Shown: positions 34,270-47,921, counted from the first letter of the stretch. The stretch: DNA of 64,000 bases from Dryas octopetala (GCA_963921425.1 OY992832.1:29415489-29479488), one strand, 5' to 3'. Made by a program: numbers and translations. Notes: generated by a model not told the origin, from the sequence alone.

Positions 34270-37200
34270 TGTCACACTCCGAACTCCGGGTATGCGACAT
34301 ATGCATTCTCCTTGAGTACCCCGAAAGATTAATATCAAACCACCGGTGTTAATCCCCCAAGACGCCCATGAAGGGTTGAGCCTTTTGTATTTAAATGGAT
34401 CGGGTTGGATCAAAGTACTCATTACACAATAAGATCTTTAAGGAAAAAATAAGATCAAAATCAATAATAGGTATAAGATAACCAACCCGCTAGGGTGGAA
34501 TAGTTAAATCAACACCCCAGAAAGGTAATTACTAAAGCATAAGCAAAACCCACATAAGTTACAAAACAAAATAACATTGTTTCAAAAAGGGCTCCCAATA
34601 TAAAACGCACATGGGAAAGTAAGAACCACTGTGATAACAAAAGACATGATAACAGAAACCTTGAGACACCCAACAATAGAATCCAAACTGTGCACCCCCT
34701 TCAGTCAAGATCTCCTCCAATAGGCAAATCTGCATGAGCAATAGAAAAGAAACAAAACTAAGAAAGTAGGGGGTAAGCATTTCATACGATTATAGCTTCT
34801 CTCAGGGGACCCTGCTAGGTTATAAAAACCTTTAAAAATATTTTCCTGTAAAAGATTGATTTCTAAAATCCCAAAACATTTCCACAAAATCAATTTAATA
34901 CCTCAGTTGCAGAAGTGTATCGTAAACATGCATAAAAACCATAAATAATAGTAAATCAGATGGTCGATACACATTAGGTACAACTATGATGTCAGCTGCG
35001 AAAGACAACTACCATAGTGAGAGTGTTATGTTAAACAGAGATAGAAACTCGCAATTGAGAAACCGTATCAACAGTCATCAGATTAGTTATGAGCCCTGGC
35101 TTCGCACAAGCACACGTTACACGAGATACCTTGGCTAAGCACCCCATAACGTAAGTGATCAATTTTCTAGAAGGTTTAGGGATTTGAACCCAAAGTCACC
35201 GACGAGGCTACCCTTACTCTCAGACCAAACACAATAAGCATAATAGCATGTTATAGCAGTTTAAAAACTACACATACACACACAAAGTCCATAGTCAGGA
35301 ATGTAAGATAAATCTTCATACCTGAAATCTAATGCTCTTCACGTATTCTCTTCCACAAGCCTTCCATATTCGCGCACGATCCTATCTTGGCAAATCTGTC
35401 GTAATTAGACTATACGGCAACCTTAACCTCTTAATAACTCGACAACTGGGTAATCCGATAGAAACAGAGTCGACAAAAGAAAACAAATTCTAAGTTAAGG
35501 ACGATTAACAATGAGAGAAGATGATATGACTTTTCCTTTATTCATACGTTGTTCGTTTCTAGTCCTAAGTGGACTAAACTCTTCTCTTTAGAGTTTACTT
35601 AAGGGTTCACTAGTTTCAACTTTTATCTTAAAGGCAAACTAATTGACTAGTTACTTTAGCTCAAAGAAAATCTCAAAATAAATTAGATTAATCCAATTTA
35701 ATCTCTACAATTGAAACTTGCTAATCCTAGTATGCTAATTACTTTTAAATAAACAAATAAGTCTCCAAATATAAGGCTAGGCATACTTAATTAATAAATA
35801 ACTCCTACTTAATTAATCTAAGCATGCATCCTAAAATTAAAGCCTAAAAATAAATAAATAAAGCATAAATAATAAAATACTTACCTGGTTGTAGACCTTC
35901 AAAACTAGACTACATTCCTAGGGACTCCTCCTTGCACTTCCAAAACTTTTAAACTATGAGAAGTTTATTCCTTTTTGGTTTGTCTCTTCTTAGATAGACT
36001 CCCAAATAACCAAAGAGTAAGTAAGTCTAACTTTACTTGGTGGTGCAAGTGAAAATGAAGGATAATAGTCTTTATTTATAGGCACTAGAGGGTTAGAAGA
36101 AGTTGTAAATCTCCAATATGGGACAAATTGCACTAGAAATGCTCAAAAGAAGGCTGAAAATATAATTGGGTCAAGAAAACCCATCGAAAAATCCGTTTAC
36201 ACTCACAAAATACCCACGGGTCGACCTAACAGAGGACACACGGGTAGGGGTGGAATCAGTTCAGTTATCGATTTGAAGGGACTCAACCGATTACCGAGCC
36301 AACATTGATCGGAAGGTCATTTTGGATGCCGACATCGGTCCGATGAGTGTCGGTCACTGACAGTCGATAACACCAACTTTCTCAGTGGTGGCAGTAACTA
36401 AGGGGTTTTCCGACTGTACTATATTGGATCATTTTCGAAGTGATCTCAGCTCCAATGTGCAGTCTGAGTACTTACACAGACTGAAATGGTGCTCCAATTA
36501 GTGATTCAGTGCTTTGAGGTGTCAATCGAAGGAGGAGGACTATGGGCTTTGGGCTTTGGGGTGTCGGGTGGTGGTGGAGATCGGCAGATTGTAGGTGGTG
36601 GAGTTCATAGGTGGCAGAGAGACTAAGAGAGTTATTGAGTGAGAACTGAGAATCCAAAGAGACAAAGAGAGTTAGACTGAAAGATTGATAGGTTGAGAGT
36701 TGAGAGTTGAGAGTTGAGAGATTGAGAATCGAGAGAGAGGGATGAGATATACATCGATCGGTTGGTCGGAGAACTAATCCCAGGATTCCACACCGCTTTC
36801 GATCCGACAAGTGTCGGTATCGGTGGACATACCGATCGAATGTCGACTTTTCACCGACGCCACACCACCGAGCCAACCGATGTCGGTCTTTTGGTATTTC
36901 AGATCAAAATCCCACCCCTACACACGAGTCAACTTGACCCAGCATGAACAGTGATCGGTCTTAAGGAAATGAACAGCTCGGATCAACTTAAATTAATGAT
37001 ACTGGACGACCAAGATTAAAACTTTGGCTGAGGATCCAGTGTTGCGTGTTCCACGGAGCTCACGTGAGCTTGGCCAGTCAGCGTGTCCTAGTGAATGGTA
37101 GCACGACACGCGTCACACTATCGGCCCAGTCAGCTTCATTTTTTAATTTATTTTGTTCTCCTATTTTTCTAATTTCTCCAAACTTCGTTAATTCATCGAA

Positions 37201-37542
37201 AATAGCTTGAGATTCCAAACAATTCTCCGAAAAATCCTACAGACTCGTAGTAATTAATCCTAATTTTCTGTAACCTCAAAACAATCAATTGATCTCCAGA
37301 AAAATTACGAAAAAATCCAACTCCAATGAATTTAATTCTCAAAAATTAATTTCAACTTGATATCACCAAAATCACATCCAAAGGTACTAGAGCTCAACTC
37401 TAAATCTCTATCGGTACAAGTTAGTTACTCAAAAACAAAGGAAACTTTATTTCCTTTAGAAATCTTAAGTTTCTAAGTGCAAAAAAAAATCGAAAACACG
37501 TGTCTAAACAAGATAGGATTGCTAAAAATCGAGGGTGTTACA
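34270..37542 (-). mobile_element. Long LTR (Gypsy-like) containing a nested hAT element
   Basis: On the minus strand it starts TGTAACACCCTCGATTTTTA and ends AGTTCGGAGTGTGACA, the pattern of long LTRs of chromovirus-type Gypsy elements. Without the nested 676-bp insertion it would be about 2.6 kb. The 5-bp flanks (GCCAT and GCCGC) do not match, so it is not an intact solo LTR. Only compositional open frames occur inside. Confidence 0.5.
36245..36920. mobile_element. Non-autonomous hAT element 1 (TAGGGGTGG ends)
   Basis: The left end is TAGGGGTGGAATCAG and the right end CAAAATCCCACCCCTA. The 8-bp flanks are CACACGGG and CACACGAG, a target duplication with one later mismatch. Inside, GTCGGT/ACCGAC motifs crowd both subterminal regions. 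The interior C/T-rich ORF is not a gene. It has no transposase. Confidence 0.75.
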
Positions 37543-38030
37543 GCCGCGCTCTCCCGATCTCAGTCCAGATCATCAACTACTAGATTATCTGTACTCACAT
37601 AGTACAGTAGGGGGTAAGCATCACATACATTCATAGTTTCCCCTCATGTGATCTCTAGTTAGATTTGAAAGTAATAACTGAAAATATTTAATACATATAA
37701 GGTTTTAGCATAAAAAAGTCTGAGAACAATGCACCGCAAAAATAATAGCTAATAACAATAACTCTAATAATAAGTAAGTAAAATAGTTGCATGCTCACAC
37801 AGTTTTCACAAAATTCCATAGTTGTGTCAAAGTTCATAACATACTTATCAACCGATCACATGAAGGTCATCAACCACCTGTATTGTTAAATACTCACCCT
37901 GTACAGTAGTGAGAGTATCTAGCTATTTCTAATAGATACACCTAGACTAGCCTCCCAGAAAGACATTCAACTAGCCCATCTATATCACTGCCTTAGGAGG
38001 TTTAGGGTTTCAAAACCCCTCCCCCCCCCC
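37543..38030. repeat. Divergent partial copy of the neighbouring long LTR
   Basis: AGTAGGGGGTAAGCAT at 37608 repeats the same string at 34765-34780, and the blocks that follow (a TAGTTTCCCCTCA-like segment, TAGTGAGAGT, AGGTTTAGGG) keep the same order as in 34780-35180. The copy starts exactly where the long LTR ends and fades into a C10 run near 38021. Confidence 0.4.
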
Positions 38031-38916
38031 AACAATAGAAAATTTGTCACTATCAAAATAGCAACAGTAGAAAATTGTCCCTGACAACTAATGACAATCG
38101 CACCTGATTTACATTAATTTGTAATTCAAAGTCTAAACTTGACAACAATCCTTACACATTTAAGAATTCAGTATGAAAAAATAAAACAACAAATCAAATT
38201 TCAAACCCTAAACAAACATGAAAATTGCACTAACAGGTTTTTAATGTCAAACAATAACATTGCAGATTGTCACTGACAAACAGTGAGAACCACACCCCGG
38301 CCCCTTCATTTCTTTAAGAAAATAAACTGCTTTGTTGCGTTTGTTAATTTGCCCAAAAAAAAAATCATTCAAATTTTCTAAACATGCATTTTTATATAAA
38401 TCTTTAATTTTCAAAATAAGTCAACATTTTCATACCATTTTAAACAAATCTGAGCATGGTAAATACAAGACCTAAACTAGGAAACAATGCTAGATCAAAA
38501 GGGAGTATAAAATAAATCTTTTTTAAGATAAACTTGGCAAACCACATTTAACAGGGCAGGAAATCACAACTTGGACCCTGTGAGCTTTAATGTTCGAAAG
38601 CAAATGTCATTGAGAGCCTCGTTGTCTTAGAGATATAATGATTTCTAGGTATAGTTTAGGTTTATGTGAGTAAAAAAAAATGTACCTTTTAGGTGTTCCT
38701 CTTGTCAGAAAAAGATCAAAGTTACCATTCAAGAAACCTAATGTAATGCGTATGCACCTTTAGAACTAATTCACTATGACCATTAGGGTCTGTCTCCTAT
38801 TGTATCTATTAGTGGCTTCATATATCACATAATTTTTGTTGATGATTGGTCTAAATTTTCATGGCTATATCCTTTAAAAAGAAAATTTAATGCACTTGCA
38901 GTCTTTCAACACTTTT

Positions 38917-39979
38917 GTTTCGGCTAAAAAATGGGACCTTTAATGCCACGTAGGCAAAGAGGTGCAGGCATGCCACCGTCCCTGGAGGACGAAATGAAAA
39001 TAGGGAAAACCTCGGCCATGATAAATGGGCCGAGGTTTGGGACAGGCGATTGTGGACCGACATTCAGTAAAGACTCTCGGCCGTGGCTTTTTTCTTGCCT
39101 AGTCTAGCGCTAGGACTTCACTTAATTTGTATGGGTTTGGACTGGTTGAATTTAGGTAAGGTGATATGGGGGTTAACCCAGATTGACCCAAATAAAACCG
39201 AATAATCTTGAAATGAGTAAATTAGGAAAAAGGATACGATGTGGGTGAGATTAATAACCAATGGTAGTTCTTACCACGAATTTGACTATATCCTTGGCCC
39301 AATCATACCATTTTTGAGTAAGTAGGCTTTTGAAAATAAAAGCAATAACCAAAATAAGAACTGGTAGAGAGCAAGTTTGGTTAACAAATGACTTTTACTC
39401 ACTGGGTAATAACCTAAATGCAAAGAGAATTAACCTTTTAAATGCCACTAAAATCCTAATAGTTCAGTAAGGTAAGAGACTAGTCACACGTACTCATAAA
39501 TAAATGTGCATTCATACCAACATTCAAAGTAAAGAGTAAACTCCTTTCACACTACTCATGATCGAAAACATACATAAAAGGAAAACATGAAATATGGTAA
39601 AAGCCATTAAATGACAAATGACAGGAATACTTTCACTCTTTCAGTCAAAATGGGAGCACTACACAAGGAAATATATAGCTTGAATACTAAACATAAAGCA
39701 ACAAAGATGGTGATAATAGATTGACAACTACCTAAAAGCTTTAAGGAAATCAATTGAAAAGACAACACTTTGAATATTGTAGCAAGGTATTTTGGGATTC
39801 GAGTTTTTTTTTTTTTGGGGGGGTTATTGATGATCTTTGAATCTTCTGAAAAGTTCTCTTTTATACTGGGGGTTGTGGTTAGGGTTTTCCAAGGTTCATC
39901 TTCAGATGGGTTCCACGTGTAGGGTCCACGGAATCCTTTTGGGAGTAACACGTGACAATCCTTTTGGGCCTAGTACCAA
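38917..39979. mobile_element. ~1.06-kb insertion inside the Copia integrase
   Basis: Integrase coding stops after AVFQHF at 38916 and resumes with NNFKLLVEN at 39979, exactly where the protein would continue, so the sequence between is foreign. I could not identify its termini or a clear target duplication (only CAACA near both sides). The minus-strand frame inside (39607-39951) is not recognised. Confidence 0.5.
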
Positions 39980-40711
39980 CAACTTTAAACTTCTTGTCGA
40001 AAACCATTTTGACTTCAAAATTAAAACACTACAATGTGACGATGGTGATGAGTACACCAACAACGCATTTAGGAGCTTTCTTGCTAATCATGGCATTGCA
40101 CATTAGTTTTGCTGCACTCACACACTAGAAAAAAAAATGGCTTGGCTAAAAGGAAGCATCACCATGTCACTAAACTTAGCAAAACCCTATTTGCTCAATC
40201 ACACTCGCCCTTAAATTTTTGGGTTGAAGTAGTCTTTTAAAATTCTATTTATCTCATCAATAGATTACCTTCAACCACTTTACATGGCATTTCACCATTC
40301 CAAAAACTATTTCACTCCAAGCCCGATTATTATTTTCTCAAAGCATAAGGGTGTGCTTGCTACCCTTGGTTGCATTCCTATTCATCTCAGAAGCTAACTT
40401 TTAGAAGTTTTCAATGTGTCTTCATAGGGTACATCACTCAACATAAGGGTTATAGGTGCTAGATACTTGCACAAGGAGAGTAAATATGTCTAGGTATGTG
40501 GTATTTGATGAACACACTTTTCTCTTTCATTCCACACCACCCTTATTCCCTGCCAATATCATATATGGATTGCACTAAGTACTACAGTTTTCCTTCCCCT
40601 GCCCCTGTCTCATTCATCAAGCTAGCCATGTTGCAACTTCAAATTCTACTTCATCTACTTCACCTTCCCCTGCAATAATGGATCCCTCACCATCCACTAT
40701 ATCACTACATG

Positions 40712-42507
40712 TAGGGGTGGGCACGAGATGGGATGAGACGGGATGATGTCCATCCTGTCCCATCCCAGAGTTGTAAAATTTTCTATCAGCAAAACATTTA
40801 CAATAACACTTGAAAGGAGACTCGAATCTAGGACCAAGAAGAAGCCACGAGGAGCACAAACTCACCACACCACCAGCTACAGTGTTTATTACTTTACAAG
40901 GAAATATACTTATTATAATCCAATAAGGCCAAATCATTTAATTTACACCTAACACTCTTTAAATTGTTAATTTTCACCTAACAGCAATTAAATGCTCCAT
41001 TAGAAGTGTTTTTCACCAATATTTCTTGTTCTCCCCTTCCCTTATATCATTTGATATAAAAACTCTTTCCAATTAGTTAATTGTTCTAAATTGATTAGAA
41101 GATTTAGTGAAATCATGTGAAATAAGTATTTCTCAAGCAATTGACAAATACTATTTTCCTAAACGGTAAATTGAGCAATTTATATATCATATAGAGTTTT
41201 AGACATTAATTAGGATATTTTTGGGGTTTCGTTAAGGTTTTGAGGTTTAGGGTTTATAAAACATATTAACATATAATACATAGAATTTACATTTTATATA
41301 ATTTATATAATACATTTCAATACATTTCTATACATGTTAATTTATACCTTTCTATACTTTAAACTCTATAGTCTATACTAATATACTCTATACTTTATAT
41401 TCTAGTATACTCTATACCCTATATGCTAGACTTTAGAGTATACTAGTATACTATATACCCTATACCATATAGTATATCATATACCATATATTAATATACT
41501 CTAAAGTCTAAACTATATATCATATACTAGTATACTATATACCCGATACTAGTATTGGGGTTTGGGGTTTCAATTGGCCAAATTAAATAAATAAATAAAA
41601 AACATTAGGATTGGAGTTTGACCAAATAAATTATAAAAAAAAAAACATTAGGATTGGGTATATATAATATTATAGAGTAATTAATAGAGTTTAGGGTATA
41701 GTGTATAGGGTATTTAATAGAGGTTAGTGTGTAGGGTTATATATAATTGATTTTTTATTTATTGGTGTTGATAACTATAATATATGTTATATGTTATATA
41801 CTTATATATGTTACATATATAAATTATAGTATTATAAACTATATACTATCATTGAGTTGGTATTACTCACCATATATAACCTTATACCCATAAACTATAA
41901 TTGGTATTCTACACCATAACCTTATATCCTAAGGACTTAAACCATAAAGTCTGAAACCTTATACTTTAAACTATAATAATTTTAGTATATAAACTATATA
42001 AACCATAAAAATTAACCCTATACTATAATAATTTTAGTATATAAACTATAAATTATAGTTTTGGACTTTTAGTAATATTTTTATAATATATAAAGTATAA
42101 ATTATATAAAATATAAACTATATAAACTATAAACTATAAACTAGTAATATTTTTAGACTTTTTCGCAATGATAATATTTAAATAGAGACCTAAAATAATA
42201 TCTTAAAGTCCAAAGAAATGACATATAAAATATATTTAATTTTATTAATTATTATATCAAGTCCAAATGAATATATATAACTTTTGTTCACACTTAATAA
42301 AAAAATAAAAAAATAAATTAAATATTTTCAGTACGGTACGAGATGATATGTAATTGAGATGTGGAAACCACTCTCATCCCATTGATGATCGGTACGGTAC
42401 GGATTCGGTATGAGATATTGGCCGGTATTATTTTTCGACACGAAATTGACACAGAACAGGATGAAATCGGATTGGTTTTTGGTATACGGTATTGGTGCCC
42501 AGCCCTA
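40712..42507. mobile_element. Non-autonomous hAT element 2 (TAGGGGTGG ends)
   Basis: The ends are TAGGGGTGGGCAC and, in complement, TAGGGCTGGGCAC. The 8-bp target duplication ACTACATG is perfect (40704-40711 and 42508-42515). The interior is extremely AT-rich with recurrent CTATACTCTATA/TATACTAGTATA blocks (41280-42160). GGTACGGTACGG motifs lie near the right end. A pol III-like cassette lies on the minus strand at 40816-40880. There is no transposase gene. Confidence 0.85.
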
Positions 42508-43505
42508 ACTACATGACTCATATATGGTCTGTTAAATACATCCTCAATTGCACCCGCCATCACACCTTTAATTAAAAGTCCTCCAATTTCTACTAAGCTT
42601 CATCCTTTGCAAATAAGATCCAAATGTGAAATCTTCAAACCAAAAGCTCTACCTACCTGTCATCCTTCTCTCTACTTTAATTGCTAATCACATTCAATGT
42701 GTTCAATAGTTCTGTAGCAAAACCAACCACTATTCAAGTCATTCTTGCCCTAGCTGCTCAGTATGATTAGAGCATATCTCAACTTGATATGTCAAATGCA
42801 TTTCTTCATGGCCATCTGACCGAAGAAGTGTTCATGACTCAGCCTCCAGGATTTGAAGATCCTAACAGGTATCTCTCTATGGATTAAAGCAGGCTCCTTA
42901 AGCCTAGTATAAGGAGCTACACAAATGTCTAATCTCTATGAGTTTTTCACATTTTCTGCAGACACTTCATTGTTAATTAAAGTCGACCATCATATCTCTT
43001 TCTCCTAGTGTATGTGGATGATATCATCCTCACTGGTGGCTCTAAAGCATATTGTCAACACCTTATTGCTAAACTGGGTTCTAAGTTTGATATGAAAGAC
43101 TTGGGGGATCTGCACTTTTTTCTTGGACTTGAAGTGCATCATGACTCTTCTGGAATTTTTCTAAGTTAGACTAAATATGCTCATGATCTTCTTCTCAAAA
43201 CCTCCATGTTAGAAGCTAAGCCTTATCCCTCTCTTTCAAGCAACTCCAAGTTGGAAAACTCTACTGAAGATTTGCTACAGACTCTACTACCTATTGTTCC
43301 TTTGTGGGTGCATTACAATACTTAACTGGACAAGGTCAGACATCACCTTTGGTATCAATCAGGTTTTCCAACATATGCACTCTCCTAGAACTTCTCATCT
43401 TGCAGGAGTTAAAAGAATTCTAAGGTTTTTAAAAGCCACTCCTGATTATGGTCTCAAATTCACCACCTGATTGCTCAAGCTCCTCACATCAGCTTGAGGG
43501 GGGAG

Positions 43506-44940
43506 GATAAAGATAAATGCAGGAAAGACAAATGCAGTCAGACCTTGCCAATTGATATATGCACCCAGAGCTCTTATAAACGCATCCAAACCTTGCCATC
43601 TCAGAATACAGAGAACAGATCACAACAATGAGTCATTATTCTTATTCTTATCCATTGAATAATGGGAGATTTAATTAGAAACAAAAAAATGAGAAAGAAA
43701 CTTAAACTACACCCCATCTGGCCAAAAAAATTAAGTAGAAGTCTAAACTGTTTACCCGAGCGCTCACAAATGTATTTGCAACTTAAAACTTGCACCTACG
43801 ACCTAAAATATGTCATCTGCAATCTAAAAAGATGTATCTGCAATCTAAAACAGAGATCTGCAACCTAAAAAAGGTGCAGATATAGATGCATCTGCATCCA
43901 CCGAGTACTTGGTAGTGTATTTTTCATCTCCGCGCGCACGTCATAGACATATTGGACTAAAACTTACTTTTTTATTTGACTGGGTTTAAGGTTTAAAATA
44001 TTTCAAAAAACGTGATTTGGTAATAATTTATTATAGAAAATATGAGGATAATGTCTATATATGTATAGCACTCGTTATGTAACTATTGATGAAGGGAATA
44101 CGAAAAATCATTCCCTGAAATCCCCAATTTCTCTGTTTTCTTTACTGCCTTAATTCTCTTTGCTTAACCATTTTTAAGGCCATCAAATACAACCCCTGCA
44201 TGTAACGAAAGCTATGGATAAATTCAAAGGAGAGAAAATTGGACAAGCTTTCCAGTTGACGTGCGTTTTACCAGTGGGTTCTGTGCCTCCTGGACTACTA
44301 AAGCAGCACATAATGTTTCGCAGCTCATGCAACCGAGGTTATGTGGTTATGCAATCTCAAGAAGGATAAGCTTTTATATCTAGCTCAGCCAATTAAACAT
44401 CTGGTGTAACTGTAATAATGTTGGTCAATGACACTAGAATCAAATGTAGCTTCCATGTTAAAAGTATGCATATTGTGTTTGACGTTTACTAATAAATTCC
44501 TTGGAGTGCAGTAATAACATATCTGCAGACAAGATCATCTGTTTGCTGACTTCCAATCCAAGCTTTCAGTGCTTTACCCCCCCTTCAGCTTGAGTATTAA
44601 ACAAGATGATAATATAGTATTAAACTGCAAAACAGTGGGTTATACAGAGAAATTAAACCTTAATCAGATTTTCTGAAGGAGATAATGCACAGTATCAAAT
44701 TCCAACTAAAAATAATATGTTGAAGCGATTAGCCCATGTTCTTTGTATGCCACTGAGAAAATACATGTGGCACAAGATAAGGGTACAACAAGCATACATC
44801 AAATGAAGACAACTGCAATTGCTACGTCAAAATTTGGGGTACATTTTCTAATTTCTGCTCTAAAATAGACCTCCTATGTATATCAATCTTTCACCCCAAA
44901 GGTCTCCCTCAAGTGACCAAAGATTATTTCCATGTAAAAG
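43506..44940. other. Intergenic; short tandem repeats, otherwise nothing
   Basis: At 43775-43875 a 14-20 bp unit containing TCTGCAA(T/C)CTAAAA is repeated about five times. The remainder up to the 3' end of DiT1 (an AATAAAA signal for the minus strand was not seen) holds no supported gene. Confidence 0.4.
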
Positions 44941-45049
44941 AATAAAAAGGAAGATCAACAGTGTGCTTCAAATACGTGAAACTGCATCTGAGTGAACAAA
45001 CATCCAAAACAACAACTGTTAGGTCGGCAAATTTTCATGGCCAACCCCT

Positions 45050-47783
45050 TTACCACAAGCCAATAAACTTCCACCAAACCCCACCAATTCCGAGCCAAAT
45101 AATGATATTGACCACAGATATAAGGAATCCATAGCCCCACCACTGGGCAAGCGGAACATAGTTAGCACCATAGAAAACAGGTGCTGACCCAATGCCATAA
45201 TGGGTAAGGCCACCCATGAGGTTGGAGAGGAATGCAAGCACCATTGCTCCAAAGTATGGTGGAGTACCAAGAGCACTAGCAACTGACAAGAATGCTGTAA
45301 ACATTGCACCAATATGAGCAGCTCCACTGGCAAAGAAGTAGTGAGAGTAGAAATAGAGAAGAACCAGAATACCAAAGGATAGCTGCCATGAAAGACCCAA
45401 TCCGCCAACAAACTGTAGAAAGAGCAAAATGGTTGTTGATGAATAAATACTTTCACAACTTATCATGAAATATCCTCATCATAAGAACAAACAAAAAAAA
45501 TGTATGCTCATCTTAACTGCCAAACTACACAAATGTTAAACAGTGGTGACATCAAAAGCATCAACAACTAGCTAGGCCCAAGCAGAAAAGAAGACAAACC
45601 TTAACCACAGTTTGGCTAAACCAGGAGATAAGACCATATTTGTTGAGATACCCAGCCATTGCAATGAGAGCAGCAAACCAAGTCAGGGTGTCCCAGGCAA
45701 CTGATTCAGCTAAGCACTCCTTCCATGTAACAACACCAGTCACAAGGAGAACAGATAATCCCAGAATGGCAGCTGTAACGGCATCCACATTCAACACTCC
45801 TCCAAAAATCCAAAGCCCCACCTGATATTTTACAGAGAAAAGAGGAGGGAGACTATGAACATAAAGATTTTTAAATGACAAGATAGATTTACATATGCAT
45901 CCACATGAACAGTATGCACCAACATGTTTGTCTACATGTATTAGTAAAGGGAAATAATTTGACACCGCCAAGTGAGTTACCGCAATAATATTTTCAAGCT
46001 AAAGTAATCAGCATGGCATAGGAGAGACAAAATTGTGAGGTACAACCCCCATCTCCTCAGAAGCAAGCGTATCAAGGGTAAACTACAAAATTGAAGAGGC
46101 AAGATGCCCCAAGGAGAAATGGAAGGAAGCAGCCAAAAACGTTCCCACCCAACACCCCGAGTTGGTAGATAATTCAGGTAAATTTGAAACGTTGAACCAC
46201 ATAAAATAAAATTCCTCCCAACTAACCCTACCAGGAAATAGGTTCAGAATTGTTAGTCTTGCATGAGAAGCCCCACTTGGTGCAACAAAACATCAACAAA
46301 AGTATTTGGTTATATAGGGACCCTTGTCAGCCAGTTAATTTCTCAAACAACATAAAATTCAGTTACCCCAGAACGAATTCACCTTGATGCTTCCTCAGAA
46401 CAAAGTTGAAAGTAGATGAGTCAAATTTTCATGTGTTGAATGCATACCATGTCAAATGGGAATACCAGCAACAGAAGAACTGCTTTCAGTCTATTAGCAA
46501 TCATCACTAGACAAACTAAACCAAACCCGTCCCAATGCATATAAAAACTAGCTAATGAACGAACCTATAAACTTACCCAAATTTAAGCGCATACAATCTA
46601 CGAACAAATACAAGAAACCAACTACATTTGCACAATGAACGAATTGCATTGGTAACTGAAAAGAAAACAGAATCAGTACCGTAAGAAGCAGAGTCCCGGC
46701 CATTATAATCTCATTGTTGGTCATTGGCCCCATCTTCGCCAGCCTCTCCCTCGCAAGCTTGGGCGCGTCGGGGCTGCTCTTCACCGACGGCGGGTAAATC
46801 ACGTACAACAGCAGCGGCACCACAATCAACGACACCAAACCAGGCACAATCGCCGCCTTAGCCCAATCGGTCCACCCTATCGTCTGCTTAATCGTGTTGA
46901 ATGTCAAATTCGCGCTCAAAGGATTGGCGGCCATTGCAGTCAAGAACATGGCCGACGAAATCACCGAAGTCTGGAAACACGTGAGCATCAGCCACGACCC
47001 CAACTTGCCCTCGGTCCCGTCGCCGACATTGCTACCGCAGGCGACGCAGAGCGATTTCACCAGCGGCAAGAAGATTCCTCCGGCTCGAGCCGAGACCGAG
47101 GGAATCGCCGGGGCTAACAAGGCCTCGCTGAAGACCAGACTGTACCCTAACCCTAGCGACGAGCTACCGAACAAGGAGACGAACTGGTAAGCGATTCGGT
47201 TTCCGAGTCCGGTTTTGATGAACCCTCGGGCGAAGAAAAAGGCGAGAGCTATGAGCCACGGGATCGGGTCGCCGAAGGCGGAGAAGGCCGCAGAAAACGT
47301 CAGCGTTTTGGTGAGGACTGAAGCGCCGAGGCCTAAAAGAGCCACCGCGCCGAGAGGCAGAGGTTGGGTTATGATTCCGACGATGGTGGCGAGGAAAATC
47401 GCCAGGAGCTGCCACGCGTTCTTCGAGACTCCTGCAGGGGTCGGGACGAACCAGAGGATTATTCCCGTCGCGATGGACGCGATTAGAGGCTTCATCGCGG
47501 CGCCTTGCCATGGTTGCTTGGTGGGAGTAATCGAAGAAGAAGAACCGCCGGTTGTTGCAGCGGCTTTGACGGTGAAACCGCGGCCAGAGGTGGCGGGTTC
47601 GGCGAGTTTGGGGAAGGCAATGAGAGGGCTGAGGGCTTTGTTGAAACCGAGAGCGGCGGTTTTAAGTGGGACCCGGCGTGTTTGGGAGGTCGAAAACGGT
47701 TTTAGAAGTCGCGATTTCGGGAAGGGAGAACGGGATCTGAGAGAGGGGAGGGTGGGGGAGGTGGTGAGGGCGAGGGACGCCAT
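45050..47783 (-). CDS. DIT1: Chloroplast 2-oxoglutarate/malate translocator DiT1 (3 exons)
   Basis: DiT1 exchanges stromal malate for cytosolic 2-oxoglutarate across the inner envelope, feeding ammonia assimilation and photorespiration. Exons 47783-46680, 45821-45600 and 45412-45050 give 562 codons, close to known DiT1 lengths. Residues 1-95 or so form a Ser/Arg-rich, acid-poor chloroplast transit peptide. Then follow the DASS-family segments: KNAWQLLAIFLATIVGIITQ, FGDPIPWLIALAFFFARGF, CGSNVGDGTEGKLGSWLMLT, TAMAANPLSANLTFNTIKQT, VTWKECLAESVAWDTLTWFA, HYFFASGAAHIGAMFTAFLS and a C-terminal WWKFIGLW, making about 12 membrane spans. The start MASLAL at 47783 fits relatives; an in-frame ATG at 47864 would add 27 residues. 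All borders are GT-AG and no stops occur, so the gene is probably active. Confidence 0.95.
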
Positions 47784-47908
47784 TGGTGGGAACCGGTTGG
47801 GATCTGCTGTGGCGGAGCTCACAGAAGGAGCAGCAGCATGTGGATTTCTGTTGTTGTGTGACACTCTGTCAAAATGGAGCCGTTTAAGGGGGAGAGGGAG
47901 GGGTATTT

Positions 47909-47921
47909 ATCTCAAAGTGGT
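47909..47921 (-). promoter_or_regulatory. TATA-like element of DiT1
   Basis: On the minus strand GAGATAAATACCCC lies about 130 bp before the chosen start and about 50 bp before the upstream in-frame ATG. This spacing favours a transcript start between them. Confidence 0.4.

Larger units (their letters stand above)
38530..43505 (+). mobile_element. Decayed Copia retrotransposon internal region
   Basis: Ordered Copia pol pieces: pre-integrase and integrase N-terminus (38540-38915, including FVDDWSKFSWLYPLKRKF); integrase core (39980-40400, NNFKLLVENHFDFKIKTLQC, EYTNNAFRSFLANHGI); reverse transcriptase (42770-43470, [67 protein letters not shown]). RNase H is deleted, and a purine tract (CTTGAGGGGGGAGGAT, 43492) marks the 3' end. 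Stops and frameshifts are many. Two later insertions split it, at about 38917-39979 and at 40712-42507. Confidence 0.78.

Noticed and set aside
36472-36876. 134-codon minus-strand frame
   Set aside because: It lies wholly inside a non-autonomous hAT element and consists of repeated Ser/Leu-rich sequence from a GAGAGTTGA-type repeat.
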